The position numbers were made by a program, and so were the translations under genes. The notes under the pieces were generated by a model that saw only the letters and a list, made by a program, of their open reading frames with translations, was not told where the DNA came from and did no database searches. Shown here one piece after another: positions 1-26,400 of a stretch of 64,000 bases of DNA. Position 1 is the stretch's first letter. The number at the start of each line of letters is the position of its first letter. Origin of the DNA: Eudorina sp. 2006-703-Eu-15 (Eukaryota; Chlorophyta; Chlorophyceae; Chlamydomonadales; Volvocaceae); assembly GCA_003117195.1 (NCBI GenBank), contig BDSI01000020.1:340146-404145 (forward strand), given 5' to 3'.

Positions 1-3000
1 CCACCCAAAACACAGGCCTACCCCCAACACACACACGCTCCCCCGTTTTCAATTTACTCCCCACAACCCACCCCAACCCAACCTAACCCACCAGTGGTAT
101 GTGGCGGGGGTGAGCTGCAGAGCCGCCAGGGGGTCTCTCCAGTGCGCGTCGTAGCCGGCACTGACCAGCAGCAGCTGGGGCTGGAAGGACTCCAGGGAGG
201 GCACCACCACCTGCGACCAGGCCTGGGCGGGAGCGGGGAGGGAGCGGGGAGGGAGGGGGAGGGAGGGGGAGGGGAGGGGGGAGGGAGGAGGGGAGGGAGG
301 GGGAGGGAGGGGGGACAACCGAGAGGGAGAAAGATGGGGAGGCGAAACCGAGGGGGGGACGGAGGAGGAGCAGGGCGGGGGGACAACCGGGATGCGAGAC
401 CGGAGGAGGACAAGGGCGGGGTGAGATGGGGCTTGCGGGTCGATGCGTGGCAGGGCAGGGGCCGGGAGGAGGGTGGAATGTTGAGGGGGCTCCCGGGGAC
501 TACCCCCCATGTCTACCAACTGCAGCGCAGCTGCAAGGGAGCTGCACCGGGGTACGGCAGGGCAAGGCAACGCAACGCGAGGCGAGGGTACAAATCAAGA
601 GTCACCACCCACTGCTGTCCTCCCTCCATGCACCCTAGCTAGAGCTCCCACCCTGAGCCCCGAGCCCGAACCCGTATCCCGAACCCTCTCCCCCCCGTCG
701 GCCGCCAACCCCCTCCCTTCCCTCACCCCCGGCCTCACCCGCCTCAAGGCGCTGTCCCCCGATCCACCCGGAAGCGGCAGGTTGAGAGTGAAGCCACGGC
801 CCGCTCCAGAACCGGCCTCGCGCGCCTTCCCGGTGTACGGCCACAACCCCGCCTGATGGGTGCTGACGTACAATGTGTACGGATCGTCGTAAAAGGCCTC
901 CATGGTGCCGTTGCCGTGGTGCACGTCGAAGTCCACGATCGCAATCTGGCGGGGTTTCCCCGCAGCGATATCAGGGGCAGACCCGAAGGGAGGGGAGGGG
1001 AGGGGAGGGGAGGGCAGAGCTGCAGACGGCCCGAGTCTTCGCGTCCTGACACTCAAGACAGACTCTCGGTCACCTGGGTGACGAGAACCCTAGGGGTTCG
1101 TACAACAACATGTGGTCGTACAGCCGTTACACCGTGGTCGTACAGCACCCCGTGTGCCTCGCAAAGGAACGGCCGACCACACACACGACTATCCCGTGTG
1201 TAAGGATGGAGGGGGGTAAACACCGTGACATTGTACGGCCATTCCCTTCCCCAACGTATCGACGGGGTACGATGGTGTCTCCACGTGTGCAACGTCGGGC
1301 AGCTGTACCGCCGTACATACCTTGCCGATGCCGTACCGCTCCCGGGCGTACAGCGCTGTCAGAGCCACCGTGTTGAACACACCGAAGCCCATGGGTCTCC
1401 GGGGGAGCACGTGATGGCCCGGCGGCCGTACAAGTGCGAACGCGGCGTCGTACGGGCCGACTCGCGCCCCCGCCTCCGCCGCAGCTGCCGCTGCTCCCGG
1501 CCCCTGCCTGCCGCCTTCTGACCCCGAGCAGCTCGACGAGGCCGGCCAGGCCGTTTCGCCGTCAGTGCCCCCTCCACTGCCGCCACTACTCCAGATGCCG
1601 CCGCTGCCCAGCAGCCCATCCATGGCCTCAAATGCGGCACCAACGCTCTGGGGGCCGATGGGTCGGTGGGTCGGTGGGTCGGTGAATCAAGGTGAGGGGG
1701 TCCAGGTCAGGGAGCTGCACGACGATGGGGAGGGACGAGGGAGGGGGGGTTACGACTGCACCGCCATTGAGGGCCGCAGTTAAAACGCAAGGCCCCCGGG
1801 CCGCCACCCCTGGACGAAATAGTGGCGGATGGGAGCTGGCCACGTGGCAGGGAGGTCGTTTGTCGTACTGGGACGCAGCTCTCCGTCGGTTGCTTTCCAC
1901 GGACCTCCAGGCAAACAGCGAAAATTAAAACCCAGCACAACCCCAGGAGGCCGGGGAGGCAGTCGGGTCCGCCGCAACCCATGTGTGGAGGCAGTGGTGA
2001 GGGAAGTCCCCTCTCCCGCGCCGTACAGCCAACACCCCCAAGGGCTCAACCCAAGCGTCCACCCGGGGACCCACCCTGCAGCAATCGTCGTACGACCCTG
2101 GCGCGAGGTACGTCGAGTCATCCACCAGAGTGGGCTCCTGGGGGCAGTGTACGGCAATTCATTAGGAATGCGGGATGGCAACTGCCATTTGCCAGCCAGC
2201 GCAAAGAAACATCAGAAGCAGCGCAAAGAAACATCGGAAGCAACTCATGGACACACACCCAACACACCAACGCGGCTGAACTTCCCCTTAAAGACACAAG
2301 CTCCGTCTGGGACGCCGTGAGGGGGGATGCGCTGCCACGCCGCACCCCGCCACCCGCACCCCGCTCTGGTGCCCTCACCGGCAGTTTGGCGCAGGCCGCC
2401 CGGATGGCCTCCACGTAGGCGAGGGGATGCAGCAGGGTCAGCTCCCCCGGGCTGGCAGGGCGGTGGGCCCCGACCAGGTGCACGGGGGGAGGGGTGGTGG
2501 CGCGGGTGGGCGAGGGAGAGGGGGATGCGGCTGCTGCACCAGCGCCATGGCCCTCGTCGGTCCAGGGGTGGGCCCTCAGGCGCCGCAGAATCGCCTCCAC
2601 GCGCTCGGGGCTTTCCGGGTGGCCCGGCTGAAGAGGTTGGAGGGAGAGAGCACGGGCACTGCTTTGGAAGAGTACGATGAAGGGCAAGATCCGGGATGTA
2701 TTACAAAGCAAAAACGGTCTGTGCAGAAATGTCAGAGCCCAAAGTAAAATATTTTGTTAGAAGATTTGTTCATTTCCTGTCGGAGCAGTGATTGTTGTGC
2801 GATGGATGTTTTCGGTGACTGAAGGATTTCAGTATTGAAGGAATTAATTTATCTTGCCTTTGCATGCGAAGGCGCGGCGTAGTACGTGCAGAGAATCGAC
2901 CCGGCTAGCTCGTCGCGCTCCGCTGCGAAGGCCCGCTGGCGGGTGGTGCAGTGGGGCGGTGCGGGCCGCCGGGTGCGTGACGCAATCGTCGTTACGTTGG

Positions 3001-3034
3001 GCGCCGGAGGACGTCCTCCACAGAGCTGCGGCAT
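1..3034 (-). CDS. HDA14-like class II histone/protein deacetylase (3' end off window)
   Basis: Zn-dependent deacetylase removing acetyl groups from lysines. Exons: 3034-2858, 2627-2379, 2137-2075, 1647-1321, 945-739 and 222-~88; every junction is phase 0. Seen in order: HPESPERV (exon 2), [11 protein letters not shown] (exon 3), RPPGHH with MGFGVFN (exon 4), [10 protein letters not shown] followed by [11 protein letters not shown] (exon 5), [13 protein letters not shown] (exon 6). Zn ligands, counted from the chosen Met, are D279, H281 and D366; the HH dyad lies in exon 4. The order and LPLPGGSGD match plant HDA14 and bacterial acetoin-utilisation-type deacetylases. Intron 1 appears to be GC-AG (AAG|GCAAGA to CAG). 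Start: ATG at 3034 gives an Arg-rich, transit-peptide-like N-terminus, but an upstream in-frame ATG at 3217 is possible. Exon 4 has a Gly/Ser/Ala-rich insert before RPPGHH. The last visible donor (88 or 92) is ambiguous, and the C-terminus lies outside the window. Confidence 0.88.
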
Positions 3035-4101
3035 CCTGATCCCCCCTGCCTGAGTCCTATCTGGATAAGCAACAAAGCAATTATTGTGACCCCGTCCGCA
3101 TGTAAAACGTGTTATACGACAATTACGTGCATACACGACGGGGATGTGCGACAGAATTGTGCAGGGGGATTGCACGACGGGGCAGGAATGGCCGAGAGGG
3201 GTCTTGGTGGACCGCATCACTCCAGGGATGCACAGTATACTGGAGGCTGAGAACGTGCAGAAAGGGCCGCTGCATGCGGGAGCAGGACCTGTGGTGTGTA
3301 CTTGAGTCGCCGATGTGCTTGCAGCACATGCAAGTTAGTTAGGAGCCGTACCAAGGTGGACCCCTAGTCCCGACCGGGTGTGCAAGCCCTGCTCCCCCCT
3401 GCCTCCGACCCCTGCCCTCCCCACCCTTGTCCTTTCTGTGAGCAGCTGTCACCCATCACAGTCACCACACAGGCGACTGCAGGCCTTGAGCAGCTCGCTG
3501 AGCTGCGTATCAGACTGCCATCGTTCCTGATTGATGTCGAACGGTATATTGTCCAGAGCCGCTGCATGAGCTCTCCCTCGGCTGTCTGCATCAGGCATCG
3601 CATCCACTGCTTCACCCCGTCTTCACGGCCTCGACGGGCCCCGTGTACGACACTCGCGCTGTACGTACTGCTGCGCCACTATTGTTGTACGAGGCCATGG
3701 AGCGCATCAGGGAGGTCCGTGGAGTAGGAGGAGGAGGGGGAGGAGGAGGAGAACGCACGGCATGTTTGAACTAGTACAAACGCGCGCAGTCTGCTGCCGT
3801 GGTGGAGGGAGACACGTGGTACGTGCGAGTCGGAGACCGGCGCAGCCGGACTACCAGACTACCAGACTACCAGACATGCCGATGACCTGAGGACCCGGAC
3901 ACCCCCCCCCCCCCCCACACACACACACAGATACGGACAGGCACCTTCGGTAGCCAGCTTGTACGTCGGGCATGCGCGCATTGCCTTCTCCGCTCGCTCG
4001 CCTGCTGCATTCCTCCCACCCTCATCAGCACACCGCCATACCCCAGTCCCCACTCGCACTCCCCCACTTCGGCGGCTATGTAAAATTATGCCCGAGCGGC
4101 T

Positions 4102-4106
4102 TTACA
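4102..4106 (-). terminator. TGTAA polyadenylation motif (giant nuclear protein gene)
   Basis: TGTAA on the minus strand is the first such motif downstream of the stop codon at 4927, implying a 3' UTR of about 830 nt. TGTAA is the usual polyadenylation signal of chlamydomonadalean algae. The assignment rests on position only. Confidence 0.4.
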
Positions 4107-4689
4107 AGATCATGCCCCAGTACATCGTGATCCCCCACGGCCCCCCGCCGCCGCCATCTGCCCAGCGCCGCTGACCCACATGACCATCACGTGCACACAC
4201 CTTCGGGTCGTACGGCCCCACAGCCAGGTTTGGGATCCTGGATGCTGACGGCACGCCGTTTATAGAGACTTGTAGAGAGAGCCACCGGTTCCTGTCCCCC
4301 CTTTAAACAAAAACACATGAAGTGCGTTGAACTTCGACAGCCTGCCGACATATCCTGACCTGCGCGGCTCATCATTCACCCGCAGCCATACTATGTATCT
4401 CGCTAGTTGTTTTATGGGTAGGGCCAGGGGCAGTCTTGTGGCTACGGGTATAGCCCGGGCTTAGCTATGCCCCTTGCATGTCACGCCCTCCTGCTCTACC
4501 TGCCTACCTACGAAGACACACAGCAGTGGGGGAAGCCCGCTGCGCACCGAGTGCCCCACCCTGGCAGTACCGGCGCCCGCGACCCATGGGTCCGCCCAAG
4601 CATGACGGCAACACCTCCCCTCCCTTTCCCATAGCGCCCCGACCCCGCCAGACGAGTCATCTACAGCACCCACTTCCCTCCTTTCCCCT

Positions 4690-4772
4690 CATTCGCGCTC
4701 GCTTGCTCGCTTGCTTGCTTGCCTGCTTGCCTGCTTGCCTGCTTGCTTGCTTGCCTGCTTGCTTGCTTGCCT
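4690..4772. repeat. GCTT/GCCT tetranucleotide microsatellite
   Basis: About twenty alternating GCTT and GCCT units, within the presumed 3' UTR of the minus-strand gene ending at 4927. Confidence 0.9.
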
Positions 4773-4926
4773 ACTCAGCGGCATCCGCCTCAGCCCCCAC
4801 CCCCCAAGCCACGACGTGGATTGCGGCTGGACAGATCCACGGTAGCTCCGTACAGATCTGAGACGTTTTCCGTACAGATCCACGACCGGGCCGCGACAAC
4901 GCACATGTCGTCCATGTCTTCCCAGC

Positions 4927-20054
<15,128 letters not shown>

Positions 20055-20504
20055 TCTCTGCCTGGATTATGTATAAATCCTGTGCATCATATAATCTACA
20101 TTATTATAACTGTTCGTAAGCTCATGAATACTTCGTAGCCGCCATTAAACAAGCAGGTAATCCAGGCGTGATGGGTTTAGCCATCTTTATCAGACAGCCG
20201 TGTAAGAAGTATGTGAGAGCTCCACACGACTGAATTAGGCTGAATTATTTTCAATAACATCTGAAAAGCCTCGGACAAAAACAGGACGTTGTACGGGTGG
20301 TGCAACCAACCTGTTCCGCGAGAGCAATGAACGGTCGATTGAAAATTGATAGGCTGGACACAAACGAGATCTTTACAAGCGTGGCTAATTGCAGAAGGAT
20401 TTAAGTCCCACCTGCTTGGGAGAACGACCTCCAAGTCTATTGCCTACACTTGCACAACTGCCACACCTGCACTTCATCGCTATTATTACAGTAAATAGGC
20501 AGCG
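20055..20504. promoter_or_regulatory. Shared divergent promoter region
   Basis: A 450-bp, visibly AT-richer spacer between the minus-strand giant gene (ATG 20054) and the plus-strand DUF1279-like gene (ATG 20505). A TTTATACA box on the minus strand lies near 20078-20071. No other element was recognised. That this is one bidirectional promoter is inferred from layout. Confidence 0.5.
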
Positions 20505-22238
20505 ATGCCATCAGTCAATTGTCTACGGATCGGCGCGTTAACGCCTAGCAGCGTCGTTCCGCTGTCGTGCGGGGCCCCTCCCCTCCTCGGCCGGTTCCCT
20601 CGACCCGCCGGCCGTGATCCGCGGCAACCGTCCACAACCATCGCCGCCTCCTCGGCCGCCGCGGGTGGCGCAGATTTCACCACCAACGGTGTAGGACCGA
20701 CTGTGGGAACAGCCGCGCCCGCGCCTCCGCAAGCCCACCCCCCCGCCGGCACCAGCGCAGGCGCACAGCACAACGGGAACGGCCGACCCGACGCCCCAGC
20801 AGCCGAGGAGGAGCCCCAAGGCCTGCTCGCGCGTGTGAAGCGCTTCTTCACGGGCTCCAAGCTGGATAAGGCCCGGCTGGCGGCACTCGGGTTCGGCGCG
20901 TTCAGCGCATACGGCGTCATCAGCAACATCAACGCAGGCACGTGGCAGTGCCACCCGGGGTGGTAGCAGGGTGTGGGGCCGGGGCGTGGGGGGGATAGGA
21001 AATTGGTAGACATTCGCTCACTGCGCTGCTGCCAGAGCGGGGCATGTGTGGGGGATCCCTGCGGAGCGTTAGGCAACAGTGAACTGCGCTGATCTGCCCG
21101 AGCAGAGATCGGTGTGGGTGGTGGGGGTTCAGCCCTGGCGGACTGTGAAGGCACGTGCAAGGGCATCAGGTTGCGGTGGGTGCGGGGTGGGTGGGTGGGT
21201 TTGCCCAGCAGGGTTGCGACTGCGCATGGGGGACGCCTGAAGATGGGGTGGGTCGGCACGTGTTTACCGCAGTGTGATGCCCTCCGCATGTGAAGGTCTT
21301 GGTGGGCGGGTGGCAAGCGATGTCACTCGCAAGTACCCGCCATGCGCACAAGGCGCACACATACCGCGGGGCTGTCATTCGCGACCTGTCGGCCGCACCC
21401 GCCCGGGCCTCTGATCGGGACCTGCAGCTGGCCTGCCGCCCGAAACAACACTGCTCCTGTTAAATGGGCCATACTACGGCATCTGTACGGCATCTGTACG
21501 GCCCCCTCATGTCCCTCTTCCTGTCGTCCAGTACGGCCCCTCATGCCCCTCTTCCTGATGCGACACATCCTCCCTCCCTGGGTCCCCTCCCGCTCATTGG
21601 GGCGGCACCCGCATGCCACGTGTCGCCTTCCTTTGTTTCTCTCTGTCGCAAGCACACAAGCCGCCGAGCCCACGGCACGGCGCACTCGCCATGCCGCACG
21701 TAACACAACGTTACCCCCTTTTTGTCAAAAACGACAGCGAAATTGCGAAACAATCCCGTTACCCCCCCCCCCGTCCCAAAACCGCAACCCTAGAACCGCT
21801 GAGCCGGGCTGGGCCCGCCGGCGGCCCTTGCCCCCCTCCTCCTCTCCCTCCTCCCACACCCCCGCCCCTCCGCCCTCCGCCTCCTCCCTCCCGCCCCCAG
21901 GCATCTTGATCACGATCGCCTGGATCACCATCGTCCGCACCACGGGCATGACCCCCCTGGACGCCGGCAACTGGCCGCGCTTCGCCGCCGTGTACGCCGG
22001 GCTGTGGATCGGGTCCAACTTCCTGCGGCCCATCAGATTGACGCTGGCGCTGGCGGCCGCGCCGCTGTTCGACGCCGCCATCGGCACCGTGTCGGCCCGA
22101 ACCGGGCTGCCCCGGGTCCCCGCCTTCGTGGTGATGCTGCTGCTGATCGCGGCGGGCACCACCAGCGCACTGGTGGCCACCATCGCAGTGCTGGGGGGCT
22201 TCCCGCCGGGGTGCAGGATGCCCTGGCAGCCGGCCTAA
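20505..22238 (+). CDS. Plastid-type multi-pass membrane protein, DUF1279/FAM210-like
   Basis: Two exons, 20505-20937 and 21901-22238, give 256 residues. Residues 1-~60 are Ser/Ala/Pro/Arg-rich without acidic clusters, as in a plastid or mitochondrial transit peptide. After a Glu-rich linker comes an amphipathic segment (LLARVKRFFTG), then hydrophobic stretches: LGFGAFSAYGVISNIN continuing into ILITIAWITIV, then FAAVYAGLWIGSNFLRP with LALAAAPLFDAAIG, and finally VPAFVVMLLLIAAG to VLGGFPPG. The order (AYG-SN, W, YAG, RP-R, P-FD, LGGFP) matches conserved plant plastid proteins of the DUF1279 type, whose function is unknown. The intron joins in phase only with a GC-AG donor (CAG|GCACGT). A TGTAA motif lies 142 nt past the stop. 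Family assignment is from memory of the pattern. Confidence 0.75.
20994..21038 (-). repeat. Intron-associated dispersed element, copy 7 (antisense)
   Basis: Near-full copy (GATAGGAAATTGGTAGACAT, then CTGCGCTGCTGCCAGAG). Antisense to its host gene and about 55 nt after the 5' splice site of the DUF1279-like gene. Confidence 0.85.
21716..21755 (+). repeat. Partial copy of the AGACAGCGAAATCGC element
   Basis: CCCTTTTTGTCAAAAACGAC then AGCGAAATTGCGAAACAA; matches the left half of the element at 24981-25069. Lies in the intron of the DUF1279-like gene. Confidence 0.6.
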
Positions 22239-22379
22239 GGGGTGGAGTGAGGGAGGGTGAGGGTAGGTAAGAGGGGGAGGGAGGGTGGATTGGGGGTTGG
22301 GGTGGTGTGGTGGTGTTGGGCCGGGAGTGAGGTGGATGGGGTGCGGGTGGGCTTTGGGGGGGCCGCAAGCCAGGGGAAC

Positions 22380-22384
22380 TGTAA
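22380..22384 (+). terminator. TGTAA polyadenylation motif
   Basis: First TGTAA downstream of the stop at 22238, implying a 3' UTR of about 160 nt. Confidence 0.5.
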
Positions 22385-22556
22385 CAGCACTCTCTGACAA
22401 GGGGAGGGGGGCAAGCGGGCGGGACATCCAGCACGCGAAGGACCGTGTTGGGGGTGCGAAGGTGCATGGCTGCGGAGGCGGCGGAGCAGGGGGGCAGGTG
22501 GGGCTGTGGGGGGGCTGGTTGGATTGATGGAGAGAGGCATCCCGGAGGATGTACCC

Positions 22557-22616
22557 GGACCCACGGAGCCGGAGGAGGCAGCGCGGACCCACGGAGCCGG
22601 AGGAGGCAGCGCGGAC
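22557..22616. repeat. Two-copy 28-bp direct repeat
   Basis: Two identical adjacent copies of a unit that begins GGACCCACGGAGCCGG and ends GAGGCAGCGC. Confidence 0.85.
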
Positions 22617-23420
22617 GCAATGCGGGTGCTGGCTGCAATATCGGTCCAGATGATGTCCAGTTGGTTTCGTGTCTGATGCTGTAGGCCAAGGTCACGGAAA
22701 TGAAGCAAATTTTGTCTCAGCATTTTGCGCAGCAAATTTTGAACGCTGCCGCTTCGTCGCAACTCTCGCGGGACCGTACCTGATGGTTGAGGTAGGGTTT
22801 CCGTTGGTTCCCGCTTTTTTTTACGTAATTGGCAGGATGAACTGCGCGACAGAGCGACTTGAAAAGCTCACGGTGAATGCTCACGTTGGCAACGGTATCC
22901 GCAAGGGAATGAAACCAGGCCCGCTAACCGCGACCATTGCGTCGCCTAGCCCCTTCCACTTGTTAAGCTCTGGTTGCAAATCACATATCATAATGTGGCA
23001 GTTTTGTATTGATTGCGCACGATCCCGTGGTGGCGAATTCAGACATTGGGGTCTCGGAGCTGCATACCATGGAAAATTCCTATCATGATGCCTGCTGGCA
23101 GCATGAACTTGTACCATTCGTGCGAATTGTGGTGCATTGCGTAACCGGGCCTCTTGTACGCAATAGCTCTCGCATTTCCCGTTTGTCTTCTGCTTGTCAA
23201 ACAATGTGACGCAACCCCTACGAGCTACGACTCCAATGCCAACCTTACCGTGGTTTGCATTCTTCAACCCACAATTCGCAACAACTTGTGCAATTGGATT
23301 ACGGCTTAATAAGGAAGCAGCACGAATGCTAGCTAACAGTCACAGCTTCTGCACGCTTTTAAGCGGCAATGTAAATGCGCAAGGCCCTCGGCGGACTGAT
23401 TGTGGTGCTCTACTGCGGCC

Positions 23421-26400
23421 ATGTATTCCGACTTCCGCCCACGCTGGGCCGCGCAGTATCGGTACGGTCTTGCCGGGACAGGCACCTTTCCTCCGTTCCC
23501 GGCGGTGAGTGATACAACTCATTCTCTCTGCGCGTGCGTTTTGTTTATAATTCGCCGTAACCACAATCTAATTTCATCGAGGGGCAAGACATCGCGATTC
23601 CTTGGTTTCGCTGCTTTGAGCCCGCCGTCCGCCAGGTGGTGCCGACGACAGATGCCCTGTTTGAGTGAAGCTACGCCTCCGTACCCCTTCCCCTCTCCCC
23701 TGCCAACGCCCTTACCCTGGGCCCCATCCACGACCCCAGACACATGCACCTCAGCCCACTTCTTGTAGTCTGCCGTGTTCGCCACAGCTCGTAGCAAGCT
23801 CGTGTTTGCGAACATCTGGCGGACTGGCAGCACCGCAGCACACATCACGTCTCCCCCCCTTCCTCCCTGCCTGCCTTCCGCCCTCTTTCCCCCCAGCCCC
23901 ACGCTGCACACGTGTGCGGCCGCGGCTGCCGCTGCCGGAGCTGCCGGCCCCGCCCCGGGCTCGGACCGCAGCAGCGACACCGGCAGCACCCCCGGCGGCG
24001 GCTCGGGCTGGGAGGGCATCGGACCCGGTGTGGAGCGGACAGCGGAGCAGCGGCACAAGGATGAGCTGCACACGCTCAACGTCGGTGAGCGCCGAACTGC
24101 GTCTTGGGGTGGTTTTGGGGCCACCCTCCCCCTCCCCCAGTTTGAATATGTCTACCAATTTCCTATACCCTCCCCCTCCCACGTGTGGTTGGGTGGCTGG
24201 GGCAGCGGGTCCCCTGTGGGGACCTTGGTCTCTCGAAGGGGGAGGGGAGGGGATACGGTAACGGGAAGGGGCTTGTTGGTTAGTGGTTAATTCGGTGTTC
24301 GTGGTGTTGGTGGTGGCCTTATCTGAGTCTGCAAACGGGGCTCAGGGAAGCAAAGAGGGGGGAGGGAGGGAGCTGCTGGTTGCCGCATGAGGGAGGATGG
24401 GGACAAGGCCCAGGAGGCGATGAAGGCGGAGACCGAACAGCCCCCTATCAGGGGGATGAGCTTGCCGCGGGCCGCCCGCGGGTGGTTGCTGCGGCCGGGT
24501 CGGGCCTGGGCAGCGACAGGGCCGCGACTGACGGCCGACGCAGGCCTGATCCCCCCTCCCGTCTACCCCCCCCCACCCCCACCCCTCAGCCATCGTGGCC
24601 AATGTGCTCATCTTCGGGGCCAAGCTGTGGGCGCACGCCATGTCGGGCTCCTCCTCCATGTTGGCGGAGGCGATGCACTCGGTGGCGGATGTGCTCAATC
24701 AGGTGGGGTGGGGGGTTGTAGGAAATTGGGCAAGGGGGAGGGGGTAAGGGCGGATGGGTGCACGCATAAAGATCGGCAAGGGAGGGAGGGGGGCCGGGTC
24801 TAGGGACCAAGGCGCGGGCGCGGGGCCTTCGGGGAGAGCCGGGGAAGAGGCTTGGGTGCAGCGGCGCGGGGGTCATCCGACGGGGGGAGGGGCGGCGGAG
24901 CGCGGACCGGGGAGGGATCTCCGCCGCGGGTCGACTGGGTGGAGATGGTGGACGATGGTGGGTCCACGGGCACTGAGCCAACCCCCCTTTTGTCAATAAA
25001 GACAGCGAAATCGCGAAACAATCACCGATTGCGTAGTAGTTGTCCGGTTGGCCGACGCCGCCGTCGAAGTAGGACGTAGCGATTTATATGTATATATGTA
25101 TATAGCAACGTGGAACTGTGTAGGGCGATGTGACAACTGCTGTAGTGGCGGCTGAATGCGCAGTAGCGAATGGCGGGCGACCAGGGAAGAACTGCTAGCT
25201 AGCCCGCGGACGGTTGGCTGACGTAAACCAACGTAACTAAAAGAGAACTACAAAGGCCAGGCAGGGGAGCATGCGACAACAGCGCGTGGCATGCTACGTG
25301 CAAGCAAATGCCCAGCACAAAAGAACCCGCCCGCTGAGTGCACGAGTCACTGTAGGCTGACCTGAGAGCCCCCCTCCCCCCCGAGGAGAGGGGTATTTCC
25401 TATACCCCCCCCCCGAGTGAGCTGGCATCGCAACGCGAAGGGGACACAGTGGCAGGGGGAGGGCTCCAGGGGCCCTGCCCCCAGGTGTGGTACGACATGT
25501 CGTACATTCCGCGACACTGGGTTCTACGCTCTTGAGCAATCAGCGCAGCAACCGCCGTCTCATATTCCCCGCCTCCCACTCGGGCCCGGCCCCTACACCT
25601 TGTAGCTCTTGACTCCTACATCCCCGCCCGTCCTCCCTCCCCTCGCCTCCTCCTCCCCCCCACTTGCAGATGCTGCTTCGCATCGGGCTGATGAAGGCCC
25701 AGAAGGGCCCTACGGAGATGCATCCGTACGGCTACGCACGGGACCGGTTCATCTGGAGCCTCATCTCCGCAGTGGGCATCTTCTTCCTGGGGGCGGGTGA
25801 GGGGGGCGGGGGAGGGGGGCGGGGGAGGGGAGCCGGGGGGTGGGGGTTCCGGAGGGTATTGAGTATTGGCAGACATATACATCTGGAGCGGAGGTGCTTG
25901 GTGGGGGGAAGGGGGAGGGGTTGGGTGCGACCGCATCGTCGGGGGAGGGCGAGGGTTTGCGTCGTGTGTAGGGAGGTCCCACACACACACACACGCTGAA
26001 GGAACCCCTTAGAACAAAGACCAGATCCGCCCCGGTCGCCACCGGTATGAAGGGTGGACAGACGCCTTTGCGGGACCGGGGGCGCGGGGGGGCGGGGGGA
26101 GAAAGGGCCCTGGCCGCTACCCCTCAGTGCGGCGGCCCGGCGGCGCCCATGTCCCCCACCAGGTCCAGGTCCGGGTCCAGGGAGGGGGTCCTGCTCGCGA
26201 ACCCGCCCACGCGCCACCGGCCCCCCCTTCCGCGGCGGCCCCAGGCCCCCGTTCCAGTCAGACACTGCCACCGCCCCTGGGCGGCCCCCTCCATTGAACC
26301 GTGCCGGCATCCCGCCCTGGTCCTCCGCGGCCCCCTCCACCTTGTCCTGTCCTGTCCTGTCCTGTCCTGGCGGCCGGACGGGCGCCCCTCCCCTCGGACC

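Larger units (their letters stand above)
3035..4926. other. Intergenic: 3' UTR of the downstream gene plus unassigned sequence
   Basis: No gene could be established here. The right part (4926 to about 4090) is probably the 3' UTR of the minus-strand giant gene. Several short minus-strand tracts look coding (for example about 3625-3450, 4010-3964 and 4250-4203) and carry plausible GT donors, but no consistent multi-exon model or family match emerged. A tetranucleotide tract lies at 4690-4772. Confidence 0.5.
22239..23420. other. Intergenic between the DUF1279-like gene and the ZnT9-like gene
   Basis: G-rich 3' flank to about 22550, a two-copy 28-bp direct repeat at 22557-22616, then about 750 bp of lower-GC sequence up to the proposed ATG at 23421. 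An open frame at 22669-23088 has no ATG near its start and no recognisable motif. No gene is called. Confidence 0.5.

Noticed and set aside
2701..2705. TGTAA motif on the minus strand as the end of an upstream gene
   Set aside because: It lies within intron 1 of the deacetylase once exon 1 (ending SHAK) is joined to [10 protein letters not shown].
22669..23088. Plus-strand open frame upstream of the ZnT9-like gene
   Set aside because: No ATG near its start, no recognisable motif, and composition like the surrounding non-coding DNA.
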